64,000 nucleotides of DNA from Gnetum montanum (lineage: Eukaryota > Streptophyta > Gnetopsida > Gnetales > Gnetaceae). This document shows positions 1-11,899 of this stretch, piece by piece. The notes below the pieces were generated by a model that made no database searches, was not told the origin of the DNA, and saw nothing but the letters and a program-made list of their open reading frames with translations. The position numbers were made by a program, and so were the translations under genes. Numbering within the stretch: the stretch's first letter is position 1; each line of letters begins with the position of its first letter. The stretch is from positions 3,190 to 67,189 of the forward strand of contig MNCI01004500.1 of NCBI GenBank assembly GCA_015680685.1, read 5' to 3'.

Positions 1-1109
1 AAAGTTTTAAGGCGTTTTAATTCTACTGCCAATGAGTGCACCATTTTTTGTGTGTCTGCCCATTCTTGGGCAGTAGGCAAACTAATGGATTGAGTTGATT
101 ATGGATGATAATGGTTTAATTGTTGCATTGTTTGTGGAAAAGTAGGTTGTTGGGCTAACATTTGTTGTGGTGGGATGGTATTCGGGACTGAGACTACTGG
201 TGGAACCCACTATCCAGCCACGGGTTGTGAGGTAACACCTTGAACATGTTGGGTAGGAGTAATCAATGGTGCCCTATGAATTTGCATCTGGGGTATGTAA
301 TGGGTAGATGTGGAAGTTGGTATGACTGACGGTATTCCAATTACTTGAGGTTGGAGGATTGACCCTACGTTGGTTTGGGGAAGTTGTTGGGAATGTACTG
401 GTGGAGGAATGATGGAAGTGGACGCATCAGAGTGAATGTTATTGAGCACGGAGAAGATAGCGATGGAATGGGGAACATGTGCTTGAATGTTTGTGGATGA
501 AGAAGGAAACATATTTTCTTCTAGGAAAGGATGGGATAATAGGTTTGTGTGGGCATGGGGGCTAACAGTATGGTAAGATTCTCCATGTTCAGATTGGGCT
601 GCAAAGTCATCTTCTTCATCTTGAGGCTCTATGGGAGGTAGTTGTAAGGCTTGATTTTTAACCATGAGAAGTTGGGATATGAGTTTATGATGGTTTACAG
701 ATAGTGGGATTAGGTCAAAAGCTGAAGGGATAAACTCATGTCCTCCTTTATGGATGAATTCATATTCTCGCTTAGCTTCCCTCTCCATACGATCAATGGG
801 TAGGTTGGCTTGGATCTTAACACAGATAAAATTTTATTGTTCGGGTGTAAGAGTTGCGTGAATAGGGCCTTTGCCTTGTAGCCTGAGGGATTGGCGTGTA
901 GGGCCTTGACAATTTATGTGTTCAATAATGGTTATAGATTCTATAGCAGTCACAGGGTTTGAAGCAATTGGTAGTGTTACTAGGTTGACTTGGGAAGATT
1001 CCATGATAAATGTGAATGGACTCGGATAGACGAATGGAGTTGGATCGTAAGCAGTTGTAGTGTGGGGTGACACAAGCTTAGTATGATCAACAGGGATGAA
1101 GAGACTCAA
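1..1109 (-). pseudogene. Ty3/gypsy gag, N-terminal part (element A), broken
   Basis: Amino-terminal part of a retrotransposon Gag, the structural protein of the cytoplasmic particle. Reading down from an ATG at 1109, one frame continues to the window start, with in-frame stops near 834, 210 and 96. The segment around 700-790 (EYEFIHKGGHEFIPSAFDLI) matches the minus-strand reading at 40625-40807 (EFELIHKSGKDYIPSAYDQI). A long Pro/Gln/Ser/Thr-rich linker follows, then ELKRLK at the window edge, matching the LKRLKAS of element B. Its primer-binding site and LTR lie directly upstream (1171-2640), as expected. The Retrotrans_gag core is off the window. The family call comes from comparison with element B, whose gag core is recognisable. 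Confidence 0.7.
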
Positions 1110-1170
1110 ATGGGCAAGATGGATGAGTTTTGATAGATAGTGAGGTTTTAATCAATAGCAAGAAAGTTTT

Positions 1171-1186
1171 CCTCCTTCTAGCGCCA
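1171..1186 (-). other. Primer-binding site, element A
   Basis: The minus strand reads TGGCGCTAGAAGGAGG, 10 nt inside the inferred LTR end. The same motif, slightly altered, lies next to LTRs at 42276-42292 (minus) and 45592-45607 (plus). This position and recurrence identify it as a tRNA primer site. I do not name the tRNA. Confidence 0.65.
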
Positions 1187-1978
1187 AAAACTTTACTGAC
1201 CTAAATCGTTGGTGTGAGGCTGGAATGGAAACAGACACCGAGAGATCATTGGGCAGCCACAGCTGACCCTGCCTTCGCTTGAGGGCAAGCTGGAAAAGGG
1301 AACGAAGGCAGAGTGCCTTGAATGGTTTGCACGCAAATCAACCAAGGACTTCCCTAAGCGTAAGCTATAGCTAGCGCTGGGGTTATCGTGAACGATGTAA
1401 ATAGGATGTAAATGGAATGCAAACAGTGACACAAAAATGTAAATAGAGCGTATTGAATTATAAATAAAGCGCAAACCGTGCTATATTGTAAACAAAGCAT
1501 AAACCAAAGTAAATAATGTAAATAGGAGGCAATGAACTTTATTGTATTGTTTAATAAAAATGTATGCACCGGTCGAAGTGTAGCTGCACATGTGGATGGC
1601 AGGTCAAGCACTAAGCCTTGGGATGATGTCTGAAGTGACGATGCGATAATGTGATGTGATGAACGTGAGAAATTCTTGGATGCCAACAGTTAGATGTGCC
1701 GAGCACCCAAGGATTGTCAGCTCTGTAATTTCTCAAAATTGCCAACGTCTCTGATTTTTGCCTCCCATTTGCCCCCTTTCTGATTTATGTGAATTGACAG
1801 GGTATTTATAGGGTTGGGCCGTGCTCCGGCACAGAATTTCAGAATGGAATCAACAGCTGAGAGATGAGAGGAAAGTGGATCTGGTAACATGTGTCCAATG
1901 GACAGTTGTGCTTGGGNAAATGTACAACAAGAGAAATTTGACCCCCGTTTGCATGAAACTTCTTTGTTTCTGAGTCTT

Positions 1979-2230
1979 TCTGAAATTTTTTGGAATGTTC
2001 TGAAAGTTACTGATGTTGATAATTCTCTGCCATTTTCTGAAATATTTCTGAAATTTTCTGGAAGTTGATGAAAGTTGCTAATGCTGGTAATTCTCTGCCA
2101 TTTTCTGAGATATTTTTGGAATTTTTTAAAACTTCGATGAATAGTGTTCATGCAATGAATAGTGTTTTACGTCGATGAATAGTGTTTGACGCAGTGAATA
2201 GTATTTTACACTGATGAATAGTAATTACGC
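1979..2230. repeat. Tandem repeats in the U3 of LTR A
   Basis: Two arrays lie side by side. The first has two diverged copies of a 68-bp unit, with the AATTCTCTGCCATTTTCTGA core at 2021 and 2089. The second, about 2136-2230, has five copies of a roughly 20-bp unit built on GATGAATAGTGTTTTACGC. Both are promoter-distal to the TATA box of LTR A, where plant LTRs often carry enhancer-like repeats. Confidence 0.75.
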
Positions 2231-2234
2231 ATCC

Positions 2235-2444
2235 TTACGCTCTACAGCGTAAGAAAATATAGCCATAGCGTAATCAGCTGAAAACACCTCATTTAAGGCC
2301 CGAATCTTGATTTTCTGAAAGCTAGGAACCGCTGGGGACCTTGGCAAAGGTCATGGGGGTTCTTGTGCTTGATTTTGGCTTGTTTTGACTTAGTTTCAGG
2401 GTCCCAAACATTGGTGATGCTAATCCTTACGCTGTGCAGTGTAA
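2235..2444. promoter_or_regulatory. Paired dyad motifs TTACGCT...AGCGTAA
   Basis: TTACGCTCTACAGCGTAA at 2235-2252 has perfect 7-bp arms around a 4-nt centre. A related copy, TTACGCTGTGCAGTGTAA at 2427-2444, has one arm position changed. Further TAGCGTAA and AAGCGTAAG pieces lie near 2265 and 1355. All are in LTR A. A factor-binding role is inference. Confidence 0.5.
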
Positions 2445-2689
2445 ACACAACGCGAGCACATTGTACTTAGCCAAAATTCCATCTTTTGACCTTAAAATGG
2501 ATGATTCTTAATACCGAGACTTGCCGTCGTGATTTGTGGGCACCCGGGGGACCTTGCTTGCTCCATGGTGGGCTGCTTGAAGCCATTTTAGAGGCTCTGA
2601 AGTTGTTTGGAAGTGTTGCCAAAATTTTTGTGGTGTTTCAGCAACATCCTTTGAATCTGAAGCATTACTCAATTCATACCTTTTAGATG

Positions 2690-3827
2690 GCCTAGCTACT
2701 ATAGAATATTTAGCTAGAGCTAGAATTTCATCATCATTATCTAACCAATGAGGAGTAGTAATCTTCTCAAATTCCAGACCATTTGTAGAAGGTGGAAGAC
2801 TTACTACATCCATTCTCTTATGCAAATAAGAGAGAATTCATCTAATCATCCCAAATGTTTTGCTAAAGGATTTTAGAGCCTTCTTTATGATAGACATCAC
2901 TTGTGCACTTATGAATTTAGACTTCCTAAGTTGAGAAGATGTCCTAGTGGAGATGCTACTTTCTTCCTTTGTGCTTTCTAAGGTGTACAAGCTAGAACTT
3001 CAAAATCATCAAGTGTGATGCTCCTTTTCTTTGAAAATTTTGCAAGACTTCTCTTCCCTTTGAGAAGACACATATTAGGAATAGGGACACCCACTTGATG
3101 AACAAGTAGGCTAATAAGAAGAGGGTGTCCATAAACTCTTTCTTTGGTAAATAAACCTAGCATGTCCCTATAAAGAATGTGCCCCAAATCTGATAGCTAC
3201 ATGGTTAGAAGACAATATATAATAAAGGCTTGTGGTGGCAATAGATAATTGTAGCTTTCCCATTTTACAATAATGTTATACAAGACAAGAAGTGAGAGAG
3301 TGGAAGCATCCTAGGATATTGTACACCTATACACTTTCCCACTTCTCAAAGATAGAGGATTACCAAAAATGGTGTTACAAAATTCATCATGAAAAATTGG
3401 AATCACAAAATTGGTAAAGATATCATTCATAGAATGTATAGTAACCCTATGTACTTCAGAGCGTAAAATCCCAAGTAAAGCATTCACAACTTGAGGTGAA
3501 ACTTCAATCACAATACCTCTAATAAGAGATGTGAAAACCTTAATAGTAGCCTTAGTAATTGTAATATTACTATAAAATTCTCTAATTGGAATTTTAGGTA
3601 CACAATAAGTCATAGAGATAATTGAAGCTTGACTAATTACTTGAAAAAATGCCACTAACTCATTCTGATAGCATCGTTGAAAATTGAGACTTCGTTTTAG
3701 GGATAATGGAGATTGAATGAGTTATCTCAAGTTGATTTTGAATATTTGTAGATCAAAATTGGGGCTGATAAGTGTTTTTCTTGCTCGTAAAAGCTCCCTT
3801 TGTGTTTTTGCCCTTAGGAGGAGGCAT
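2690..3827 (-). pseudogene. Decayed plant-transposon-like ORF
   Basis: A minus-strand reading starts at an ATG at 3825-3827 (MPPPKGKNTKGAFTSK) and runs with several stops and frame changes to about 2690. Recognisable blocks are REFYSNITIT and RGIVIEVSPQVVNALLGI near 3480-3580, then DLGHILYRDMLG and GHPLLISLLVHQVGVPIP near 3090-3190. This order resembles the 'putative plant transposon protein' domain (I believe Pfam PF20167) found in plant mobile elements. E2 carries the same kind of domain in its second ORF. It abuts LTR A, which may have truncated its 3' end. Function is unknown; the domain call rests on recalled family pattern. Confidence 0.5.
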
Positions 3828-4390
3828 CCTTAATATATGAATCTTCTTATGTACCATGGATTTAAGAAAAAATGATATGGAAATGTAGCTAGGAAGAGGT
3901 CCTAGTCAACTACATGGGATGTCCAAGGTTTGAGTCAGATAAAATGAGAAAAATAGATGATTGATTATATATAGTTGACACCCTTGTGAGGGTTTGAACA
4001 ATAGATTGGGACATCCTAAAAAAATGGAACATCTCACTTGATTTATGCCTAAACACAGTGGGACATCTCATAAAATAGTGGGATGTCCTAATATGAAGTT
4101 GGTACTTTTTAGGCTATGACAATTTGATATGAATTATGGTTAAAGGGGATGCTACTGAGGATAATTTTAATTATAAAACAAAGCTAAAAACATAACCAAG
4201 TCAAGGAAAATACCTACTAATACTTGTAATCACCTTGCTTACTCTTGAGAGGATGTGATGTTTACATAGATTTATAATGAGGCTCTCTATTGAAAGTCCT
4301 TCCTTTGTAATCAATACAAATCTCTTATATCCCATATGTCTAATCTTCCTTTGTGAAGCTCATTGTGGTTTAATTTATGGATGAGTATAA
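3828..4390. other. No gene; GGGACATC-type degenerate repeats
   Basis: No coding signal. 3890-4110 holds repeated GGGACATCYY and its inverse GGGATGTCC. The same motif recurs at 6290-6510 on the far side of the copia gag remnant, so the two may be worn LTR pieces of that element. The pairing is not proven. Confidence 0.35.
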
Positions 4391-4399
4391 GATTTCTCT

Positions 4400-5890
4400 T
4401 CTTGTTTCTTTTGTTTGATCCTCCATACTTTTTTGACTTGTAAGATATTCTTTCTAGGCATCTTTGGATAAGAACAAGGAGTAATATTATATGACCAAGT
4501 ATTCATGTGATAATGTTTCATTTTTAAATGACAATTTGAGTGTTTATGCTCATACTACCACAATAAAAACACTTAATTTTTCTTACTTGGAAAAGATGAT
4601 TAAACCTTGGAGTGTAATCCCATTTGGATGACATGCTTGAAGATGCCTCATTTTTTGATGACTTTCTAATACACTTTTGTCATGTGGATTTCTTCCTTAT
4701 CCTAAAACTATTCATAGGATCTCCTTTCCTCTAACAAGTCTTTCATTTATAAGATTTTTATCTACAAGCTCTTTTATAATTTTCTCACATGAGGTTGTTA
4801 GTTTTTGAAACTCAGTCCTTAGTTCTGATGTTTCTTGTGAGAGATTTAAGTATTTTTGATTGAGTTCAGATAACTATAAATATTTATCATTTAAGGCCTT
4901 CTTTAATTTAATGTAGAGACTTTTAAAGGATATAACTTCATTACATAATAATTCATACCTTTCTTCAATAGTTTCTTTAGGTTCTTTAGTTTCCATTATT
5001 GGATCTTCATTAATGAGGGTCATACAAAAAAGATGTGACCTTTTGGAGGTATCATTCATTTCTTCGTTACTTTTTTCATCATCCCAACTAGTGTAAATAT
5101 TTTTATTTTTCATATTAGCTTTGAATTGATCCTTCTTTATAAACCTACCAACACTTGGACATTCTGAGGTCACATGGCCTCTACCACCACAAACCTAACA
5201 TTCTATAGAGGATGCATTAAGATTAGAATTTTTAAAATTCTTATCTCTTTCCTTACCTTTGATGCTAGACTAGTTGAAGCTCTTGCCTTTTCATGTAGGT
5301 AATGTTTGAACTCTCCTAGATAAGAGAGCTAATTCATCTTCACTATTTGCTTCATGTTCAGGTGGCTTCTTCTTCTTTGATGAACTTTTGGGGGAAACAG
5401 GTTATTCTTTGATAGCATCTTCACTAATGAGATTCATCTCATATGAAATAAGTGCACTTTGAAACTATTCAAATTTTAGAATTGAGAAATCTTTGATTTC
5501 CTCTATGGTTGTAACTTTTGTTCTAAACATAGGCTACAAAGTTCTAATCATTTTAATTATCATATTTATTTCATGTAAATCTTTTCCCATCTCATGAATG
5601 GCTACAACTAAATCATTACCTCTAGCGAAATAATCCTTGATTTTCTCTTCTTCTTTCATTTTGAGTTTATCATACTTACTTTGTAACATTAGAAGCTTAA
5701 ATTAATTGAGAATAGATGTACCTTCAAAAGTTGCTTCTAGAGTTTTTTTAATTTCTTTCATTGTTTCACACCTAGCTACTCTATTGAATTTATATTTACT
5801 TACTACATAATAAAGACAATGTTTTACTTTGTTTGAACTTTGCATGGAATGTTTTCTTGTAGAAAGCATACTCAACCCCACAAGGTCCTA
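4400..5890 (-). pseudogene. Ty1/copia-type gag (UBN2 plus zinc knuckle), decayed
   Basis: Minus-strand remnant of a copia Gag. From about 5880 downward it reads like a UBN2/Retrotran_gag_2 domain: ETMKEIKKTLEATFEGTSIL, then LLMLQSKYDKLKMKEEEKIK, DYFARGNDLVVAIHEMGK and FRTKVTTIEEIKDFSILKFE. A Lys/Ser-rich tract follows. At about 5165-5205 there is a knuckle, C-x-V-C-GGRG-H-VTSE-C, with a TAG stop in the first spacer. Residues after the knuckle (down to 4874) form a charged, coiled-coil-like tail. No protease, integrase or reverse transcriptase follows. The family assignment is secure; the element is a fragment. Confidence 0.7.
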
Positions 5891-6840
5891 ACAACCTCAA
5901 AATGTGGTTTCAAGGACCTCACAACCTTTACAATAACCTAAGCTCTAAATGGAGTATTTTCTCATTGGAAACACACTCAACCCTACAAGGTCCCAACAAG
6001 CTCACAAGGTGCCTTCTCACAAGTTGTACATCAACTCTATAGGACTACAAAGAAAGACAAGGAATCAAGGAAAGATTGTAACTACTCTTTACAAATTCCT
6101 TGCAATTAAGCTCATAAAAATCAATTCACAAATGATAAATAGTTAAGGAACACATAAAATTATCTTTATGTAGACAATTAATGATTATTCCAATGAATAG
6201 CACTTGTCCTTTCCACAAGGAATCAACTCTATTTTATATTCTTTTACTTTGCACATAATCCTTGGAATTTATGCAACAACTAGGAAATGACTAGTTGGAA
6301 CATCCTATTCAAGCTTGGGATGTCTCATTAACAACATGCTACTTGTAGGTGGGGCATTCAACTGGAAATTGGGGCATCTTTCTTGGGACATCTTAGCTAG
6401 GATGTCTCAATAGCAATTAGGACATTTGTTATTTTTGTGGAACATCTAGCCTGAAATTGAGCTTTCACCTCTAAGATGTTCATTAATCTCTTGGGATGTC
6501 TAGGAAGATATTTAAATACCTTATTTTAACTTTGTGCATCCTTGACATCTATCATCTTGGTTGAGACTTTTATCATCTTAGATTGGTAACTCAGCTCTCA
6601 TCTTGGATTCATATGGCTTCTTATCTTGGTATCATGAAGTTCTTCATCATCTTGTCTTTACATCATTAAGTTCTTATCATGATCTTATGCTCTTTTTATC
6701 ATCATGATTTATCTTTTTCATGTCTTACAAGATTACAAGAACATTTTCTACATTCTCCATTTTCTAAGATTTTGACATACTAAAAGGTCAACAAGAGTCA
6801 CTAATCCAAGGGAAGGAGAGCACTTCATAGGGAAATCAAA
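5891..6840. other. No gene; possible worn LTR of the copia remnant
   Basis: Upstream (minus sense) of the copia gag. It has a short duplicated stretch (CACTCAACCCYACAAGGTCC near 5872 and 5970) and GGGATGTC/GGACATC motifs at 6290-6510. No clear TG...CA ends or primer-binding site found. 6540-6760 is low-complexity ATCATCTTG-rich sequence. Confidence 0.35.
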
Positions 6841-7320
6841 TGTCTTTATAATATTTGCAACATAACATCAAGGGTTCACTAATACCTAGGCATTAATAGA
6901 GACTTATCAACATAGTTGAGACATTCCAAACACACATGAAGAGGTGAAGAAGTAAATATGGTAAGGCTATGGTACCAAGAGGGGTGCATTAGTGTTCCTA
7001 CACTAATGTTGGGGGTGCATTGGTGTAGGAAAGTCAATGTATCCTTGCCCTCAACACTATACCTCCATTTTTCCAAATGAAAGCCAAAATGTTAGAAACA
7101 TGTTGAAACCTTCCAAGGATATCTAAAAAAAGCTAGAAAGTTTCTAAGAAGTCTAAAAGATGCATCAAACTTGCAAGTGTAAACTAGAAGGCTAGGATGC
7201 AAACGTGGGAGATAGAAACCTTAACCATGCATGCAAAAATCATAAACATAGGGTACATAACATACATCTGAAATCTATGACTTATAATTAACTTACTAAA
7301 TATTACTAGATAACTCAACA
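6841..7320 (-). repeat. LTR-like direct repeat, left copy
   Basis: Strongly similar, in the same orientation, to 14541-14983, from TTTATAATNTTTGCAACATAAC through to TACTAGATRACTCA near its end. The ends read TG...CA in either direction. On the minus strand the repeat starts TGTTGAGTTATC, preceded by a purine-leaning ATGGAGGTA at 7321-7329 that could be a polypurine tract. No matching target-site duplication was found. It contains the hairpin at 6987-7031. Confidence 0.6.
6987..7031. other. Alternative hairpins in the left LTR-like repeat
   Basis: CATTAGTG and CACTAATG (6987-6994 and 7001-7008) form perfect 8-bp arms. The segment TTCCTACACTAATG at 6995-7008 can pair instead with CATTGGTGTAGGAA at 7018-7031 (13 of 14). 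The corresponding site in the right copy is 14650-14677. Confidence 0.5.
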
Positions 7321-7599
7321 TACCTCCATGATTAAGGAAATCTAGTCATATATCTTTAAAGCATAAAATACAAGATTGGAACTAGACACATGATAATATC
7401 AATGTAGAGGATTATAACTACATAGATGTACAGATCATAACTATATTACAATAAAGTATAAGTCACCTAATCAAGAATTACCTAGGGGTGCTGGTTGAGA
7501 GAAGTATCCATTTAACATGCCTTGTTTATATTGAAAGAAGTTAGAGGAGCTAGGTATAATCATATGAAATCTCTAAATTTGTATGGATAGGTCTCTCAC

Positions 7600-10150
7600 C
7601 CCTTTTTGGAACCATCAATTCTATTCATGCATTAATATTTGCTCTTGCAAGAGTTCTCATTACAATTTATTAGCATCAACTTGGAACTACTCATGACTCT
7701 TTTTCATATACAAGAGCTCATGTTAGGCTACATCCAATTTGAATATCACTCAATGGAGTTTCCCTTCTAGCTATGTGTATGATCAACTTATAAAATTTTG
7801 GACTACCACATAGAGATGACTCCTCCATTCCACCTATACATCTTCTTTAGCTTCCTTAAGTATTCTCTCAATAACAATAATAGATACTTTATGGTAAAGA
7901 ATGGATATGTTTTTCAAAAGATCCATTTTCTCATGAAACATTGGTTTACTTGCAGCCATTTGTGAGAGTTTGGCATGTAGGGTATCAAATTTCTCCTTCA
8001 CCTCATACCTCTCCCAAATTACTCATTCTTTTAATAGATCTATAAGGTTGTGCAATCTATGTACCTCAACATCCTAGGTTAGTTAATAAAATGAATCTTT
8101 CTAAGCTCATAAGTTTTCCTAGTCATCTTGTTTTTTAGCTCTTGCCACAAGTTCCAACACTCCTTTTCCATGCAAAGGTACTTGTTCCAAAATTGGGCTA
8201 TGATTTAAATTTCATCCTCAACTTATGCACCTATGGAGAAAGGGAAAGTACTTGCTTCTCCTTTTCTTGGCTCATTCTTTTTCATTCTGGGAACCATTGC
8301 TTTAACATTCTAATTTATTGCTCTAAGTAATCTTTCATAAACATAGCTTCTTCTCCAACCTAGTACATATGGAATAGTTCACTCTGTAGGCACTCAATCC
8401 TCACCTCCAGAGTGATAATGGAAGATGTAAGTACCAATGGTGTGATATGTTCCAGCTATTCATGAAACTGTCATACCTTGACTTAGCTTCTCTACAACTC
8501 CCATAGATAGATAGAATGCTCTATCAACATTAGTGATTTCCAACTTAGCTGGTACCTTACCAAGTTTAGTCTCTACTATATTATCAATATTTCTAAATAG
8601 TAACTTGGTTCTAAGATTAACTCTTTGCTTCTTCTCTAGCTAGTGGCTAGTCCTAGGTTGATTAGTAGATACTTAGATGACTTCAGTTGCATGCTTGAAA
8701 TTATGCATGTTATGTCTTGATTGATGTAATAAGGAAATACTCCATGAAGGCACATAAGTGTAAGATTGAACATGAAAATCAAAATGATTCATGGATGGAT
8801 CATTCAAAAAAAGTGGAAGGAACTAGAAAGGATCCTCCCTTATTGCTTCACTACCCACAATGCTCTCATCATCTCTAAGAATTTACTTCCAATATCAAAA
8901 TAACCTTTAGAATGAACTATGGTAGCCTATCACTCACCTTCGATGTGAATTATAGTTAGAAAACCATCACCAAGAAGAGGTTCTTGGATTTTTCTAATGC
9001 TAAAATAGAGAGGTTAGGAAATAGATATGCTAGATCATTGCACATAGGTTCATTGAGATGCTTGAGATATGGTTGATACTTTCAATTAACGTAGGTGAAG
9101 CTAGTCTAAAGGTCAGATACAAAATACCTTAGTAGAAGGCATGTCATACTTTAAGTTGAGTATAGCTACAATGATCTCAGGACATCATCTTGGAGTAACC
9201 ACCATCACATTTTTCGAGTCTAATATATATTATGGAATTTCTTCCTAGATGGTTGACTATGCCTACTAGTTCACAGAGTTTCCTAATTAATCATGGAAAG
9301 GTATAAAGCTCCCTCTTGTCTTTGCTACATCTTCAATTCTCTAGATTAGGGCATTGGAGAGAAAATATGAGATATTAATGACACACTTCCCCCTTATGAT
9401 AACCATAAGATTAGATCCTAGAGTAAAGATACTCAATGATCATTTGGTGAACATAAAGTTGTTAGTGATGATTTTGTACATGATATTTTGGACTAGGAAA
9501 TGGTCAAATATCTTTACCCCAACTTTTTACATATCAAAGGTCTCTAACATTATCCTTGACCTGAGATTGAGCTAAGTTTTTTGAGTCTATGACCACCAAT
9601 TATTCACTAGTTTGTTTGGAAGTCTTGTAGCCTGTGAGATTACCCATGTGGAAATAGACACAAAAACTCTATCAATGAAATTCATGGAATCATTAGTAGC
9701 AACATTCTAGTAGAATTCCTCTACTTCATAGTGTTACAATGTGAAGGGTTAGGTGATATAGTTGATAGTGATTCCTTGAGCTTAATAGGACCAAGATCAA
9801 TTGATTAATGATATTTTTTCTCTTTATGGATGGGTTACTGCTAGACATTATGAGCACCCACATCCTCTAAAATATCATCAGCATCCTCTTGTTCATCTTC
9901 TACTAGATTTTCTAGCACTTATTTAATTACCTATCACTATGCACATGCTCAACTCAAAGATCGAGAATATGACTGCTTGCCTCTTGATCTACTTTTGAGT
10001 GGAGAACTTTCTAAAGTAAGACCTATGAGCTTTAGATTAGAAGCTCTATGTTCTTTCCCCTCTTACTCCTTAGGAACTAGTGGTTCATGTAAAGATTCAT
10101 GGACAAATGCCTAAGATTGTTTGAACTTAGCCCTCCTTAATCTATGAAGC
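7600..10150 (-). pseudogene. Unidentified decayed coding region
   Basis: I do not recognise the product. The minus strand reads as protein-like sequence over long stretches interrupted by TAG/TGA stops. Near 10060 it reads EHRASNLKLIGLTLESSPLK and then an Arg/Ser/Lys patch. Near 9890-9940 there is an acidic stretch, ENLVEDEQEDADDILEDVG. Near 8480-8620 it reads NIDNIVETKLGKVPAKLEIT followed by NVDRAFYLSMGVVEKLSQG. Near 8110-8330 a Trp/Glu/Lys-rich, coiled-coil-like tail includes FWNKYLCMEKECWNLWQELK. Several frame changes must be assumed. It may be the second half of the product whose N-terminus lies at 11900-13800. Confidence 0.35.
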
Positions 10151-11899
10151 TTGGATCATAATTTCCTCAACATGATTAATTATGAAATCTACTAAAAATC
10201 AAGTAAATTTTCCTAGGCATCATATTACCATTGCAAAAATTTTGTGTAAGAACAATGATAAATACAACCCTTGATAAATGCTTGAAAAAAAATCATTACA
10301 ACTATTGAATTATAATATGCATGAGAAAGTATGAATACAGCAGAAATATTTAAATAACTACCAAATACATTAAATGCATACCTAAAGTGGTGTCTCTTCC
10401 CCATGACTAAGTTACAAGACATTGGGCTTGAACCATAGCTGGAACATCAAGGATAGAAAGACCCAAGAAGAATGCATATAAGTATATTACCAATTTGTTA
10501 TGATGAATAAATCTAAGAGTTTCACTTGTTTGGACAAACCAAGTCAAGGAAAGCGAGAAAAAATAAGAAGGACAAGATGGGGAAATGAGTTTTGAGGATC
10601 TTCATTACATATAGTGGGTTGTTAATGTAGGGGATTATTTGTGATAACTTAGGACACCATTTCTTCACCAACATCATGCATCCTATCCCAAAGATTAAAA
10701 TTGCTAAGACATGTGTACTTTCAAAAAACTCAAGTTTAGGCGCTTGTTAGTTTCTAGCTACACCAAGTCTTGGATACCTCTAAATAAAATTTAGTGGTTT
10801 AAGAAAACTATGTATTTGGCTAGAAATCCCATAAATTTCATAAACATTTTTACTATAAATAATACTTGTTAATAGAATTCAACCTATTGACTATGCTCTA
10901 TGAGTAAATGATATTTTTTCCTTTCCAAAATTACTTAGTCAATATAGTCTTAATTTGACAATGTCTTGAATAAAATATTCCTTCAATTTAATGTAAAAGT
11001 GTAATCTACCAAATATATGATCAATTTTCCTTCAAGTAATCATTCTACAAGAAAATTACAAAATAGAGCCAGTTCTAATGATTTAAGATAGCAAAAAATA
11101 AATTACATAACTTGTTAATCATGAAAATTAGTCACCATTAACATGGAAAAATACTTAGAAGATCAAGCTATTTGAATCATTTGATGATAATAAAAGCTAT
11201 CTAACCCGTGAATTGGATAATTCTAGCAATATTTTTAAGCATTGAACAATTTAAACTAATAGCTATGCAAATTAGAAAATGTAAAATAACTCACAAGACA
11301 TGAATCAAATCAACCAAATATTTGAAATTAAAATACCATGGTTCCACTTCTTGTTTTGTTTACTGAAAATTTTTGTTCATCTTTCCTTCCTCCTCCCCAT
11401 GTTCTCACCTCCCCCCATGAGACTACTCCAAAAACTTCTTTTCCTTTTTATAGAGAAATATTAAACCATTATAACTAAAAATAAGTTCTAAGAAAATGTT
11501 ATTATAACTAATTAACTATTCTTTTTGGCCTCAAAGATGTCTTTTATGAATTGTAGTTTAGATAATTGCTTCTAAATTTTAGCAACTATTTTTTTTTCTA
11601 CTTGGAAATCTTTAATGTAATAGTCTTGTTTCTATACTTGGCATTAATGATAACTTTGATCATACAATGATAATAATGCTTTGGCCATTTCTTCCATTTC
11701 CATTGTAGAAAATGATTATATTAGTTTTGATTCTAACTGAATACCATCATTTGATTTTGTAGCTCTAAGGACATCAATTGTGGTCTCTTCGCATTCCTAG
11801 ATGTTGTGCAACATCTTATTCATATCAATTTTGGCCTCATGAATTCTTTGAACTTTATTCATAGCCCTTACCATAACATCATCGATGAATGAGATAAAC
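10151..11899. other. No gene seen
   Basis: AT-rich sequence inside the LTR-flanked region. No coding run, repeat or RNA gene that I can support. It may be the intergenic or intronic spacer between the two decayed coding regions. Confidence 0.4.

Larger units (their letters stand above)
1197..2640 (-). repeat. LTR of element A
   Basis: Inferred 5' LTR of the minus-strand element. The internal boundary (TGACCTAAATC at 1197 on +) is set by the primer-binding site. The outer end is placed at the CA of 2639-2640 and is uncertain. A good TATA box, CTATAAATACCC on the minus strand, lies near 1803-1815, about 610 bp from the LTR end. The U3 side holds short tandem repeats and dyads listed separately. 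A single N lies at 1917. The partner LTR is outside the window, so length and termini are inferred. Confidence 0.55.

Noticed and set aside
1193-1686. Minus-strand ORFs next to element A
   Set aside because: Located in the transcribed part of LTR A, with no family similarity.
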